Shown here: positions 35,251 through 43,380 of the stretch, piece by piece
Layout of the letters: every line of letters begins with the position of its first letter
Position numbering within the stretch: the stretch's first letter is position 1
From: Edaphobacter flagellatus
GTDB taxonomy: Bacteria > Acidobacteriota > Terriglobia > Terriglobales > Acidobacteriaceae
Direction of reading: 5' to 3'
Assembly (NCBI RefSeq): GCF_025264665.1
Contig: NZ_CP073697.1
Span: 2,728,001 to 2,792,000, forward strand
DNA length: 64,000 bases
Notes under the pieces: generated by a model
The model's input: only the letters and a program-made list of their open reading frames with translations
Databases searched by the model: none
Told to the model about the DNA's origin: nothing
Program-made: the position numbers and the translations under genes

Positions 35251-36072
35251 TTACGTAGAGAACATTCGCACCACATCTTCAGGCGAGTGTCCCTGCTGGC
35301 GCAGCGTGCGTAGAGCGAGCGCGTCATGGCGCTTGGCAAGGCGCACGCCGTGTTCATCACGTAATAGCGGTGTATGAAAGTAGTCGACTGCAGGCAGCGC
35401 GAGTGCGCGTTGCAGCAGGATCTGACGTGCGGTGGATTTGAGCAGGTCGGATCCGCGAACGACTTCGGTGATGTGCGTCTCGGCGTCGTCGACGACACAA
35501 GCGAGCTGATAGCTGGGGAGGTCGTCCTTACGCCAGATGAGGAAGTCTCCGAAATCCTTGCCGGCGGTGAAGCTTTGTGGGCCGAGGTTGAGATCGGTGA
35601 AGGAGATGGTTTCTTCGTCGGGAATGCGGAAGCGGTAGTTCATGTTTGGTTGGAAGGCCTGTGGTGGCGTGCCTTTCGCGGGGCGGCATCTTCCGCTGTA
35701 GACGGGTTCGTCGTCGGTATCTTCGTGCGGTGCGGCGATCATCTGCGCGAGGTCTTTGCGGCTGCAGGTGCAGGCGTAGGCGTGGCCGGTCGAGAGCAGG
35801 CGCTCGAAGGCTTCGCGGTAGAGCGGGATGCGTTTGGATTGCGTAATGACTGGTGGCGTCCACTCGATGCCGAGCCATGTGAGGTCTTCGATCATGGCGT
35901 CGACGTATTCCTGTTTAGAGCGCTGCGGGTCGAGGTCTTCGTTGCGGAGCAGGAGTGTGCCGTTGTGTTGTTGTGCGCGTTGATAGGCCGTCCAGAAGGT
36001 GGCGGCGTGGCCGAGGTGGAGGAGGCCGGTGGGGGATGGGGCGAGACGGCCGGTGTAGTTCAAGGAGTTCAT
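35251..36072 (-). CDS. gluQ: Glutamyl-Q tRNA(Asp) synthetase
   Basis: A 273-residue truncated class I synthetase lacking the anticodon domain. It attaches glutamate to queuosine-34 of tRNA(Asp). The HIGH-type motif is APSPTGLLHLGHA and the KMSKS equivalent is RLAKRHDA. Zinc-type ligands CTC and GRC (around 100 and 130) are present. Its start overlaps the stop of the upstream cupin gene by 4 bp (ATGA). Confidence 0.93.
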   Translation of the reverse strand: MNSLNYTGRLAPSPTGLLHLGHAATFWTAYQRAQQHNGTLLLRNEDLDPQRSKQEYVDAMIEDLTWLGIEWTPPVITQSKRIPLYREAFERLLSTGHAYACTCSRKDLAQMIAAPHEDTDDEPVYSGRCRPAKGTPPQAFQPNMNYRFRIPDEETISFTDLNLGPQSFTAGKDFGDFLIWRKDDLPSYQLACVVDDAETHITEVVRGSDLLKSTARQILLQRALALPAVDYFHTPLLRDEHGVRLAKRHDALALRTLRQQGHSPEDVVRMFST

Positions 36073-36419
36073 TCCCCCGGTGCGATAAGCATCTCGCTCT
36101 GCGCGTCGGCTCGCTCAAACGTTAGATTAACCGAACGCTTCCCGATTGGCCTCGTGCGGTGACGAACGCCTCGATGGACAGTGATCATCTGTCCTGGCAA
36201 GAGTTCGATCGTTCGATCATCAAAATCAATGAAGAGGCCGCCTTCCAGCGCCAGGAAGCTTTCGTCGGAATCGGGATGACGGTGCCAATGGTAAGCCTCG
36301 GTTATGGTGCTTATTCGAATTTCATGGTCATTTACGTTGGCAATGGAATGGTTATCGTAGCTCTTAGAACGTGCTGATTCAAGCGCAAGATCGATGACTT
36401 TGAAGGGAGGATTCTGCAT
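36069..36419 (-). CDS. Small cupin protein
   Basis: A 116-residue single cupin domain with EAYHWHRHPDSDESFLALEG (H-x-H-x5-E motif) and PGQMITVHRGVRHRTRP (second His). It probably binds a divalent metal; no substrate can be assigned. It is translationally coupled to gluQ by a 4 bp overlap, although the two have no known shared role. Confidence 0.85.
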   Translation of the reverse strand: MQNPPFKVIDLALESARSKSYDNHSIANVNDHEIRISTITEAYHWHRHPDSDESFLALEGGLFIDFDDRTIELLPGQMITVHRGVRHRTRPIGKRSVNLTFERADAQSEMLIAPGE

Positions 36420-36474
36420 TCATTCGCTCCATGGGTATCCATTGTTCTGGACATAGCTGTTCGGTTATTCAGCC

Positions 36475-37794
36475 CTACATATAGTCCACGCCATACTGCA
36501 CGGGAATCTGCGTGAACGCGATGCGTGTGGGTGCGCTTTCGCGTGCGGGAAGCATGCTGCCGAAGTGCAGCGTGGTGTGTCCGTATTTGAGGTTGAGCTT
36601 GTCCATCGTGGCTGAGAGTTGTGTGCGGTTGCCGGAATCGCCGAAGAGTTCTTCCTGGTGCTCGTTTTCCGGTACGAGGTCGCGCAGTGTGACGCCGACG
36701 AAGAAGGGACGCCGGAACTCCTCGCCTTGCGGGCGGCGCTGCCACATGCCGCGCATGGCTTCGAGCAGCGTGAGCGTGTCCTGGCACTGGCGGAAGCGTG
36801 CCTCCATGCCCCAACCTGATTGCTTGATGCCACTGAAGTGGCGCTTCGACTTCATGCGTTCGGCCTGCTCGCGCGTGAGCTGGTACCGGATGACGATAGA
36901 CATGGAGCCTGTGTAGAACTTCTCCATGCGGAGGCGCATCGCGGCCTTGTGCAGCAGCTTGTTGGCGATGGCCCATGCACCTTCGTCCGTGCGGAACTCC
37001 GGGGCCATCACGTGCGAGTGGCCGAGCGACTTCTGCACGTCGCCTGTGACTGTTGCGCCATCGTCGCCGGTCACGCCGCCGCGCAGCCAGTGGTACATGC
37101 GGTCGCCCCAGACGCTGTTCCACAGGGTATGCATGCCGGTGCGGTCGAGTGCGAGCAACTGCTCCATGGTCGTAATGCCTTTGGCATGCAGACGTGCCTC
37201 GGTGCGTGCGCCGACTCCAGGCAGGTCGCGCAGATCAAGATGGGCTACGGCGCGTGGAAGCTGCGAGGGCAGCAAGCCGATAAGTCCATCGGGCTTCTGC
37301 ATGTCGCTCGCAATTTTGGCGAGGTAGCGGTTGGGAGCCATGCCGATGGAGCAGCGCAGTGCTTCGCCTACATTTTTGTAAATGGATTGCTTGATGTCGA
37401 GGGCGATCCTGCGTGCGCGGGGAGGCTCCTGTTCGCGGCCGATCAGCTCGCAGCACATCTCGTCGATGGAGGGATTGTGCGCGACGGGGCAGACAAGATC
37501 GACGGCGTCGTTGATGGCCTTGGAGTATTTCGCGTACTCGGTGTGGTCGCCCTCGACGAGGATGATGCCGGGGCACATCTTCTTCGCCTCGCCTACCTGC
37601 GTGCCGGTCTTCACGTTGAAGGCCTTGGCCTCGTAGCTGGCGGCGATGCAGCAGGTGGTGTCGGCCATGGTGGGCACGACGGCGACGGGCTTGCCCCGAT
37701 ATTCGGGATGCAGCTGCTGCTCGACGGACGCGAAGAAGGAGTTCAGGTCGATATGCAGGAAGCGGAACCGGTCGGGATTGGGCGCGAAGGACAT
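36475..37794 (-). CDS. Y-family DNA polymerase (DinB/ImpB-like)
   Basis: A 439-residue translesion polymerase. The first catalytic Asp is in FLHIDLNSFFASVEQ, the palm motif is PSIDEMCCELIG (Asp-Glu retained, but MCCEL replaces the usual AYLD), and the helix-hairpin-helix thumb is LPGVGARTEARL. The little-finger domain (about 240-370) precedes a tail of about 60 residues without a clear beta-clamp motif. It may bypass lesions, but with a diverged palm it could also serve in mutagenic repair with partner genes. No LexA-like box was recognised upstream. Confidence 0.88.
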   Translation of the reverse strand: MSFAPNPDRFRFLHIDLNSFFASVEQQLHPEYRGKPVAVVPTMADTTCCIAASYEAKAFNVKTGTQVGEAKKMCPGIILVEGDHTEYAKYSKAINDAVDLVCPVAHNPSIDEMCCELIGREQEPPRARRIALDIKQSIYKNVGEALRCSIGMAPNRYLAKIASDMQKPDGLIGLLPSQLPRAVAHLDLRDLPGVGARTEARLHAKGITTMEQLLALDRTGMHTLWNSVWGDRMYHWLRGGVTGDDGATVTGDVQKSLGHSHVMAPEFRTDEGAWAIANKLLHKAAMRLRMEKFYTGSMSIVIRYQLTREQAERMKSKRHFSGIKQSGWGMEARFRQCQDTLTLLEAMRGMWQRRPQGEEFRRPFFVGVTLRDLVPENEHQEELFGDSGNRTQLSATMDKLNLKYGHTTLHFGSMLPARESAPTRIAFTQIPVQYGVDYM

Positions 37795-37878
37795 CGTCGG
37801 CTCAAGGCTGATTATATTTCGCTTTTTGTTTGCCTCGCCGATTTTATTTCCGAGGCTTGCAGAGCCCAGAATCGCAGG

Positions 37879-38805
37879 CTACTGGCTGGAGGCCATCAGG
37901 ACGTGGTCGGCGATGGCAGCGGCTTCCGCCGCAGGCTGAATGTCGTGCACGCGAAGAATGTGGGCTCCTGTGAGGATGGCGGCGACGTTGGCGGCTGTCG
38001 TTGCGTCCAGACGCGCGTTCACCGGCGGCGGAACGCCCTGATGTACGGCTGCGAGGTTGGGTGCCTGGGCCAAGGTGTGCGCGAGGAAGCTTTTGCGTGA
38101 GACGCCGACGAGCACAGGCAGCCTGAGATGTTGAAGGGCATCAAGGTGAGCCAGCAGGGTGAAGTTTTCGTCCAGGCGTTTACCGAATCCGATGCCTGGG
38201 TCGATCACGATTCTGTGGCTCGCGATGCCAGTTGCGTGGGCCGCAGCAATGCGTGCTTTCAGTTCATGCGCGACCGTTGGCACGATCTTGTCTGTGGCCA
38301 GTGGCGGCAAGGACTTCCATTGATCCGGGCGTCCGCGTGTGTGCATCAGCACCAAGCCACACTTCAGACTGGTGCAGGTTGAGAGCATGTCGTCGTCCCA
38401 TAGGCCGCCGCTTACGTCGTTGACGATCTCGGCGCCTGCCTCCACGACGCGCCTCGCTGTCGCTGCGTGGAAGGTATCGATGGAGAGGATGGTCGTTGGG
38501 CGTTCGTGCAGCAACGCTTCGATGACCGGCAGCACACGGGCCTGCTCTTCGTCGGGCGTTAGAGGCGTTGCGCCGGGTCGTGTCGATTCGCCGCCGATAT
38601 CGATCAGGTTGGCTCCGCGATCGAGCATCGTAACGGCCTGCTCCAGGGCGCGCTCTGGGGCGGTGGCTTCATTGTAGAAATGGCCGCCGTCGGAGAAGGA
38701 GTCCGGTGTGACGTTGAGGATGCCCATGATCAGCGTGCGCTGGCCCAGCGTGAGCGAGCGTGTGCGCAGTTGCCAGTCGAACTGAGGGCGCGGCCTGAAA
38801 GACAT
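37879..38805 (-). CDS. folP: Dihydropteroate synthase
   Basis: A 308-residue enzyme of folate synthesis that condenses p-aminobenzoate with 6-hydroxymethyl-dihydropterin diphosphate; it is the target of sulfonamides. The signatures are MGILNVTPDSFSDGG, LIDIGGESTRPGA and DPGIGFGKRLDEN, the last a phosphate-binding loop. The C-terminal VHDIQPAAEAAAIAD is typical. It is on the same strand as the Y-family polymerase, about 80 bp upstream. Length and motifs are standard. Confidence 0.97.
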   Translation of the reverse strand: MSFRPRPQFDWQLRTRSLTLGQRTLIMGILNVTPDSFSDGGHFYNEATAPERALEQAVTMLDRGANLIDIGGESTRPGATPLTPDEEQARVLPVIEALLHERPTTILSIDTFHAATARRVVEAGAEIVNDVSGGLWDDDMLSTCTSLKCGLVLMHTRGRPDQWKSLPPLATDKIVPTVAHELKARIAAAHATGIASHRIVIDPGIGFGKRLDENFTLLAHLDALQHLRLPVLVGVSRKSFLAHTLAQAPNLAAVHQGVPPPVNARLDATTAANVAAILTGAHILRVHDIQPAAEAAAIADHVLMASSQ

Positions 38806-38882
38806 GCAACGATTCTAAGCGTCCTCGTGTTCTCGTCGAATTTACGGCTCGGTTTTAGAAACCGACCTGCTAGACTTCGCGC

Positions 38883-40526
38883 ATGAACAGAGTGCTGGCA
38901 GTGGCATTGACAGTGGCAGTGTGTACGGGCGCGACTCAAGCGCAATCGAAGAGCGCTGGGTGCGACAGTGCGGTGCTTGCGAAGACTGGCAGTGGAGAAT
39001 GCTCCGCGCTGTCGAAGCAGATTGCGGATGTGCTGTCGGCGCCAGCGGTGGCTCGCGCGCACTGGGGGATTGTTGTGACGGCGATGGACGGCTCGCCGAT
39101 CTATGCGATGAACGAAGGCCAGCTTTTTCAGCCGGCGAGCAATACCAAGCTCTTTACTACGGCTACCGCTCTTGCAGTGCTTGGCCCGGAGGCAACCTTC
39201 GAGACGAAGGTTGTTGCGCGCGGGAAGTTTAACGGCGCAGCGAATCTTGCAGGGGATATCGTGATTGTCGGTGGCGGCGATGCGAATCTCTCAGGCCGCG
39301 AGATGCCGTATGTTCCTCCGGCGCAACGCCCGAAGGCCGCGCCGGGACAGCAGCCTCCTCCCGGACCGCCAGCGCTGCGATATCTCGAAGAGATGGCCGA
39401 TCAGGTTGCGAAGACGGGACTGAAAGTAGTGAACGGCGATATCGTCGGCGACGATACGTTGTATCCGTGGGAGCCTTATCCGGAGGACTGGTCGATCGAT
39501 GACGCGGTGTGGGGTTACGGTGCTCCTGTCTCTGCGCTAACGATCAATGACAACCAGATCAAGGTGACGGTCTCGCCCGGTTCTGCTGCCGGACAGCCTG
39601 CAGTTGTGGCTGTCGATCCGATCTTTCCTTACTACACCATCGATAGCGCGGCACTGACAACAGGTCCGGTGAAGAGCGGAAGCCATGTACAGATAGAACG
39701 AGATCCTGGCGCAAGGGTGCTGCGTATCTATGGCTCGATCGCGGTAGATGCACATCCGGACGAAGAAGAGCTCGCGATTCATGATCCAGCTGAATATGCG
39801 GCAGCAGCGTTGAAGGTTATGCTTGAAGCGCATGGCATTGTCGTGACTGGCACGGCACGCGCACAGCATCGTCTATCGACAGACTCACGTAGCTATATGC
39901 AGGCTTCGCACGAGCCGATTCCCAACATCGATTTTTCGCGGCAATACTCGCCAGCGAAGAGCACACAACAAGGTGAAGTTGTTCTGGCTCAGCATCAATC
40001 GCCTGTGCTGATTGAGGATATGGTTGTCACGAACAAGGTCAGTCAGAATCTGCATGCGGAGATGTTCCTGCATAATGCTGGCGCGGCAGTGCTAGGCGAC
40101 GGTTCAACAGTAAACGGTGCACGAGTTGTGCGGGCGTTTCTCGAGCATGCGGGTGTTGATAAGGACGACTACGTTTTTTTTGACGGCTCAGGCCTGAGTG
40201 GCCACGATCTTGTTACGCCTCGGGCGACAGCGAGATTGCTGCAGTATGCCGCGACACAGCCGTGGTTTGCCGACTGGAAGAGAAGCTTGCCTGTCGGTGG
40301 CGAAGATGGATCGCTGGTGGAGCGCTTTGGTAAGGCTCCGCTGAAAGATCACGTCTTTGCCAAGACAGGGACGCTGGGCGAGGCGCGTGCATTGAGCGGG
40401 TATCTGGATTGCGCTAGCGGGAAGACGGTGATCTTTTCCATCATGGTGAGTGCACATACGCCGCGCTCGAACGTGGATCGCGAGGCGATGGACAGGATCG
40501 TCGGGTTGATTGCTGCAGCGAACTAA
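38883..40526 (+). CDS. dacB: D-alanyl-D-alanine carboxypeptidase/endopeptidase (PBP4, S13)
   Basis: A 547-residue periplasmic penicillin-binding protein trimming or cutting peptidoglycan cross-links. It has a Sec leader (1-21), SxxK at PASNTKLFTT (S86/K89), the SxN motif in VSQNLHAEMFLHN, and KTG in FAKTGTLGEARALSG. The long domain inserted between SxxK and SxN (about 150-370) is the S13 hallmark. A Pro-rich loop (GQQPPPGPPA) lies within it. Divergent from folP with 77 bp between starts. Confidence 0.93.
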   Translation: MNRVLAVALTVAVCTGATQAQSKSAGCDSAVLAKTGSGECSALSKQIADVLSAPAVARAHWGIVVTAMDGSPIYAMNEGQLFQPASNTKLFTTATALAVLGPEATFETKVVARGKFNGAANLAGDIVIVGGGDANLSGREMPYVPPAQRPKAAPGQQPPPGPPALRYLEEMADQVAKTGLKVVNGDIVGDDTLYPWEPYPEDWSIDDAVWGYGAPVSALTINDNQIKVTVSPGSAAGQPAVVAVDPIFPYYTIDSAALTTGPVKSGSHVQIERDPGARVLRIYGSIAVDAHPDEEELAIHDPAEYAAAALKVMLEAHGIVVTGTARAQHRLSTDSRSYMQASHEPIPNIDFSRQYSPAKSTQQGEVVLAQHQSPVLIEDMVVTNKVSQNLHAEMFLHNAGAAVLGDGSTVNGARVVRAFLEHAGVDKDDYVFFDGSGLSGHDLVTPRATARLLQYAATQPWFADWKRSLPVGGEDGSLVERFGKAPLKDHVFAKTGTLGEARALSGYLDCASGKTVIFSIMVSAHTPRSNVDREAMDRIVGLIAAAN

Positions 40527-40597
40527 TCCGCAGTTGCAGGTCTGTTAAACTTGTAATAGATCAAGAGTGAATTTCTGCTTCGAGTCTCCCTTTCTAA

Positions 40598-41335
40598 ATG
40601 AGCGGCACTACGGTTGGAATCCTTTGCGTTATCTTTCTCGCCACCTTTGTCCGCTCGGCATTTGGATTTGGCGAGGCGCTGGTTGCCGTTCCGCTTCTTG
40701 CACTCTACCTGCCGTTGACAGTAGCCGCACCGCTGGCGGTGCTGATCTCAATCACGATTGCCGCGGTCGTGGTGGTGCAGGACTGGCGTAAGATTCATCT
40801 CCGCAGCACGGGAGGACTCTTCGCTTCGACTCTGTTGGGGATTCCCATTGGCCTGCTGCTGCTGACCAGTGCGCACCAGCAGGCCGTGAAGATTGCGCTT
40901 GCGGTCATTCTTCTTGCCTTTTCGTTGTACTCGCTGCTTGGCCGCAAGCCTCCGGAGTTGAAGAGCGATGCTCCCGGCTGGCTTATGGGTTGCGGCTTTT
41001 GCGCCGGCGTACTGGGCGGCGCCTACGGTATGAACGGTCCGCCGCTTGTGATCTACGGAGCCATGCGCCGTTGGTCGGCGCAACACTTTCGGGCGACCCT
41101 GCAGGGCTACTTTCTTCCCGCAAGCATTGTGGGAATGGCGGGCTATTGGGCTGCAGGTCTCTGGAGCCATGCGGTGACGCACTACTTTTGGGTGTGCCTT
41201 CCCATTCTGTGGCCTGCGATCTGGTTAGGACGCGTCGTCAACCACAGGATGCATGGAGAGAACTTTCTTCGTTATGTTTATCTGGGCCTGATGGGGATTG
41301 CCGTCCTGCTCCTGGTGCAGTCGGCACATCCATAG
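40598..41335 (+). CDS. TauE/SafE family membrane transporter
   Basis: A 245-residue inner-membrane protein with about eight hydrophobic helices in two similar halves. The first carries FVRSAFGFGEALVAVPLLALYLPL and the second GVLGGAYGMNGPPLVIYGAM, which are TauE/SafE motifs. Members export sulfite, sulfoacetate or related organosulfur anions; the substrate here is unknown. It leads a tightly spaced group ending in purU. Confidence 0.9.
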   Translation: MSGTTVGILCVIFLATFVRSAFGFGEALVAVPLLALYLPLTVAAPLAVLISITIAAVVVVQDWRKIHLRSTGGLFASTLLGIPIGLLLLTSAHQQAVKIALAVILLAFSLYSLLGRKPPELKSDAPGWLMGCGFCAGVLGGAYGMNGPPLVIYGAMRRWSAQHFRATLQGYFLPASIVGMAGYWAAGLWSHAVTHYFWVCLPILWPAIWLGRVVNHRMHGENFLRYVYLGLMGIAVLLLVQSAHP

Positions 41336-41344
41336 AGTGAGAGA

Positions 41345-41695
41345 ATGGAAGAGATGAAGAAGCTCTATCTGCTATTGCTCGTTACGACGCTTGCTGGCTG
41401 CCGATCCGTGCCGCCGCCGACTCCGCTCAGTCAGCTGAATGCGCAGCAGATGCACGGCCATGCAGTTTTCCAGGCGCACTGTCTGCAGTGCCATAACGAT
41501 CGCACAAATGCTCCGCTGACAGGCCCGCCGCTGGTGGGTATTTTCAAGAAGCAGTATCTGCCCAGCGGTGCGGCGGCCACGAATGAGCGCGTTTCGGCGA
41601 CGATCCTGCAGGGGCGAGGCATGATGCCTCCTCAGGGCAATACGATGGATCAGCAGGACCTGGTCGATCTTCTGGAGTACCTCCATACCTTATGA
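41345..41695 (+). CDS. Small c-type cytochrome lipoprotein
   Basis: A 116-residue mono-haem cytochrome c. The leader LYLLLLVTTLAGC has a lipobox (LAGC), so it is probably membrane-anchored. The haem site is CLQCH (about 41-45) and the distal Met ligand probably lies in GRGMMPPQG. An alternative ATG lies three codons in (MKKLY). It starts 9 bp after the TauE-like gene, and its stop overlaps the next gene by 4 bp, so it is part of the same operon. The partner oxidoreductase is not in the window. Confidence 0.9.
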   Translation: MEEMKKLYLLLLVTTLAGCRSVPPPTPLSQLNAQQMHGHAVFQAHCLQCHNDRTNAPLTGPPLVGIFKKQYLPSGAAATNERVSATILQGRGMMPPQGNTMDQQDLVDLLEYLHTL

Positions 41696-42096
41696 GTGAC
41701 GAGAGCCAGACAAGAAAAGAAGAGCTCGCTGAAGAGATCCGTCGGCTGGAGGCGCGTGCCGGTGGCATGTTGCCTGGCATTGCGGCCATTGCGATGTTCA
41801 TGATCTTCATGACGATCCTGAATGCTTTCGCCGCCTTGCGCGGGGTCTTCGGGGCAGGCGGCATCAAATACAGCGTTCTGGCGGTTTGCACGTTGCTGGC
41901 GGTGGGCGTCTTCGGCCTGCTGCGTCTGAAAAAGTGGGGATGGGCGATTGTGACGGCGGGCTGCCTGGTGCTGAGCTCGGGTGACTTCTTCTTTTTTGAG
42001 AAGACAAAGGTCGGCTTCTTCCTCATTCGCGCGCTGCTGGTGCTGGTTTTCTTTCTGTATCTCGTGCGGGCCTCCGTGCGCGACCGGATGCGGTGA
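41692..42096 (+). CDS. Four-helix membrane protein of unknown function
   Basis: A 134-residue protein with a charged N-terminal coil (ETRKEELAEEIRRLEARAGG) and four hydrophobic segments separated by short loops. The ATGA overlap with the cytochrome gene indicates coupled translation. No family recognised. A second membrane protein follows 7 bp later. Confidence 0.75.
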   Translation: MSDESQTRKEELAEEIRRLEARAGGMLPGIAAIAMFMIFMTILNAFAALRGVFGAGGIKYSVLAVCTLLAVGVFGLLRLKKWGWAIVTAGCLVLSSGDFFFFEKTKVGFFLIRALLVLVFFLYLVRASVRDRMR

Positions 42097-42103
42097 GTGG
42101 AAG

Positions 42104-42505
42104 ATGATGGCACTCCAGACACAGGGCGTTCCTGAGACCTGCATGGCAGGGACTTTCCATTCACATGGGTGGCTGGCTCTGCTGGTGACGATGGTTGGTT
42201 TAGCTGGCGCGTTTTACTCGCTGGCGAAGGGGTTTAGTTGGTTGCGTGAGCAGGCAGATGCGCGCCGCACAGGAGGATTGGCTCCCAATCGACACGCTGC
42301 GAAGGCGTGGCTGCTGGGCGTATGGGTGCTGGTTCCCCCGGCGTGGCTTTTTGTTGAGGACATCTTTTTGTTTCGGAGCTTCGGCAAGGCGGAATGTTTC
42401 GACCAGTTCCGCTATGCGCAGGAGCTTGTGAGCCGCGGATGGATCGTGCTGGTTGCGGTGCTGACGGTGCTTTACTTCGGAAGAGAGATTGCGGGTAGGG
42501 AATGA
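42104..42505 (+). CDS. Membrane protein of unknown function
   Basis: A 133-residue protein with three hydrophobic helices, a short N-terminal extension and a basic cytosolic loop (LREQADARRTGGLAPNRHAAK). ATGs at 42104 and 42107 are equivalent. The stop overlaps purU by 4 bp. It belongs to the TauE-cytochrome-membrane-purU run; function unknown. Confidence 0.7.
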   Translation: MMALQTQGVPETCMAGTFHSHGWLALLVTMVGLAGAFYSLAKGFSWLREQADARRTGGLAPNRHAAKAWLLGVWVLVPPAWLFVEDIFLFRSFGKAECFDQFRYAQELVSRGWIVLVAVLTVLYFGREIAGRE

Positions 42506-43380
42506 AAGCGCGAAAGAACGACTCTGCTGTTCTGTTGATTACATGTCCCGATCAGAAGGGACTGGTTGCTGCGGTTTCGGGTGAGCTCTATCGCTTTGGT
42601 GCGAACATCATCCACGCTGACCAGCACCAGGACCACGACGCGGGGCTCTTCTTTATGCGCGTGGAGTGGTCGCTTGGCAATGGCGGAGGGGAAGCTGCGT
42701 TCGACATACAGGCTTTCAGCGAGGCTTTCGCTCCGATTGCCGCTCGCTTCGGCATGGACTCGCAGCTGCATGTCGGTACGATTCGGCCGCGCGTAGCCAT
42801 CTTCGTTTCGCAGCATCTGCATTGCCTGGCCGACCTGCTGCATCGGCATCAAATGGGCGAACTCGACTGCGAGATCCCGCTTATCATCAGCAACCATACG
42901 GACGGCGAAGCGCTGGCGCGGTTCTACGGAATTCCGTTTCATTCTATTCCGCTGGCTGCGGCGAACAAGGCTGAGGGCGAAGCCAGGCAGTTTGCGCTGC
43001 TGGAGTCCGCGGGCGTGGATCTGATCGTGCTTGCGCGTTACATGCAAATCCTCTCGCCGGAGTTTGTCAGACGTTATCCTGCAAGCGTTATCAACGTACA
43101 CCACTCGTTTCTGCCGGCGTTTATTGGTGCGCGCCCGTATCACGCGGCGTACACGCGCGGCGTGAAGCTGATCGGCGCGACGAGCCACTATGTCACGGAA
43201 GAGCTCGACGATGGTCCCATCATCGAGCAGGACGTGACGCGCATCTCGCATCGCGATCAGGTGCAGGATTTGATTGCCAAGGGCCGCGACCTTGAGCGTG
43301 TCGTGCTTTCACGCGCAGTGCGGTGGCATCTTGACCGCAGGATTCTGCGCTACGGCAATAAGACGGTGATCTTCGACTAA
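42502..43380 (+). CDS. purU: Formyltetrahydrofolate deformylase
   Basis: A 292-residue enzyme that hydrolyses 10-formyl-THF to formate and THF, balancing one-carbon units and supplying formate to purine synthesis. The N-terminal ACT domain (about 1-85; LLITCPDQKGLVAAVSGELYR) allows amino-acid or Met/Gly regulation. The formyltransferase-like core has HHSFLPAFIGARPYHAAYTRG and the catalytic Asp region ELDDGPIIEQD. It is last of the TauE-cytochrome-membrane cluster (4 bp overlap). It converges with a 4 bp overlap on the DUF5703 gene. Confidence 0.95.
   Translation: MKARKNDSAVLLITCPDQKGLVAAVSGELYRFGANIIHADQHQDHDAGLFFMRVEWSLGNGGGEAAFDIQAFSEAFAPIAARFGMDSQLHVGTIRPRVAIFVSQHLHCLADLLHRHQMGELDCEIPLIISNHTDGEALARFYGIPFHSIPLAAANKAEGEARQFALLESAGVDLIVLARYMQILSPEFVRRYPASVINVHHSFLPAFIGARPYHAAYTRGVKLIGATSHYVTEELDDGPIIEQDVTRISHRDQVQDLIAKGRDLERVVLSRAVRWHLDRRILRYGNKTVIFD

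Noticed and set aside
37795..37878. LexA-type operator before the Y-family polymerase
   Set aside because: No convincing symmetrical site in the short gap to folP.
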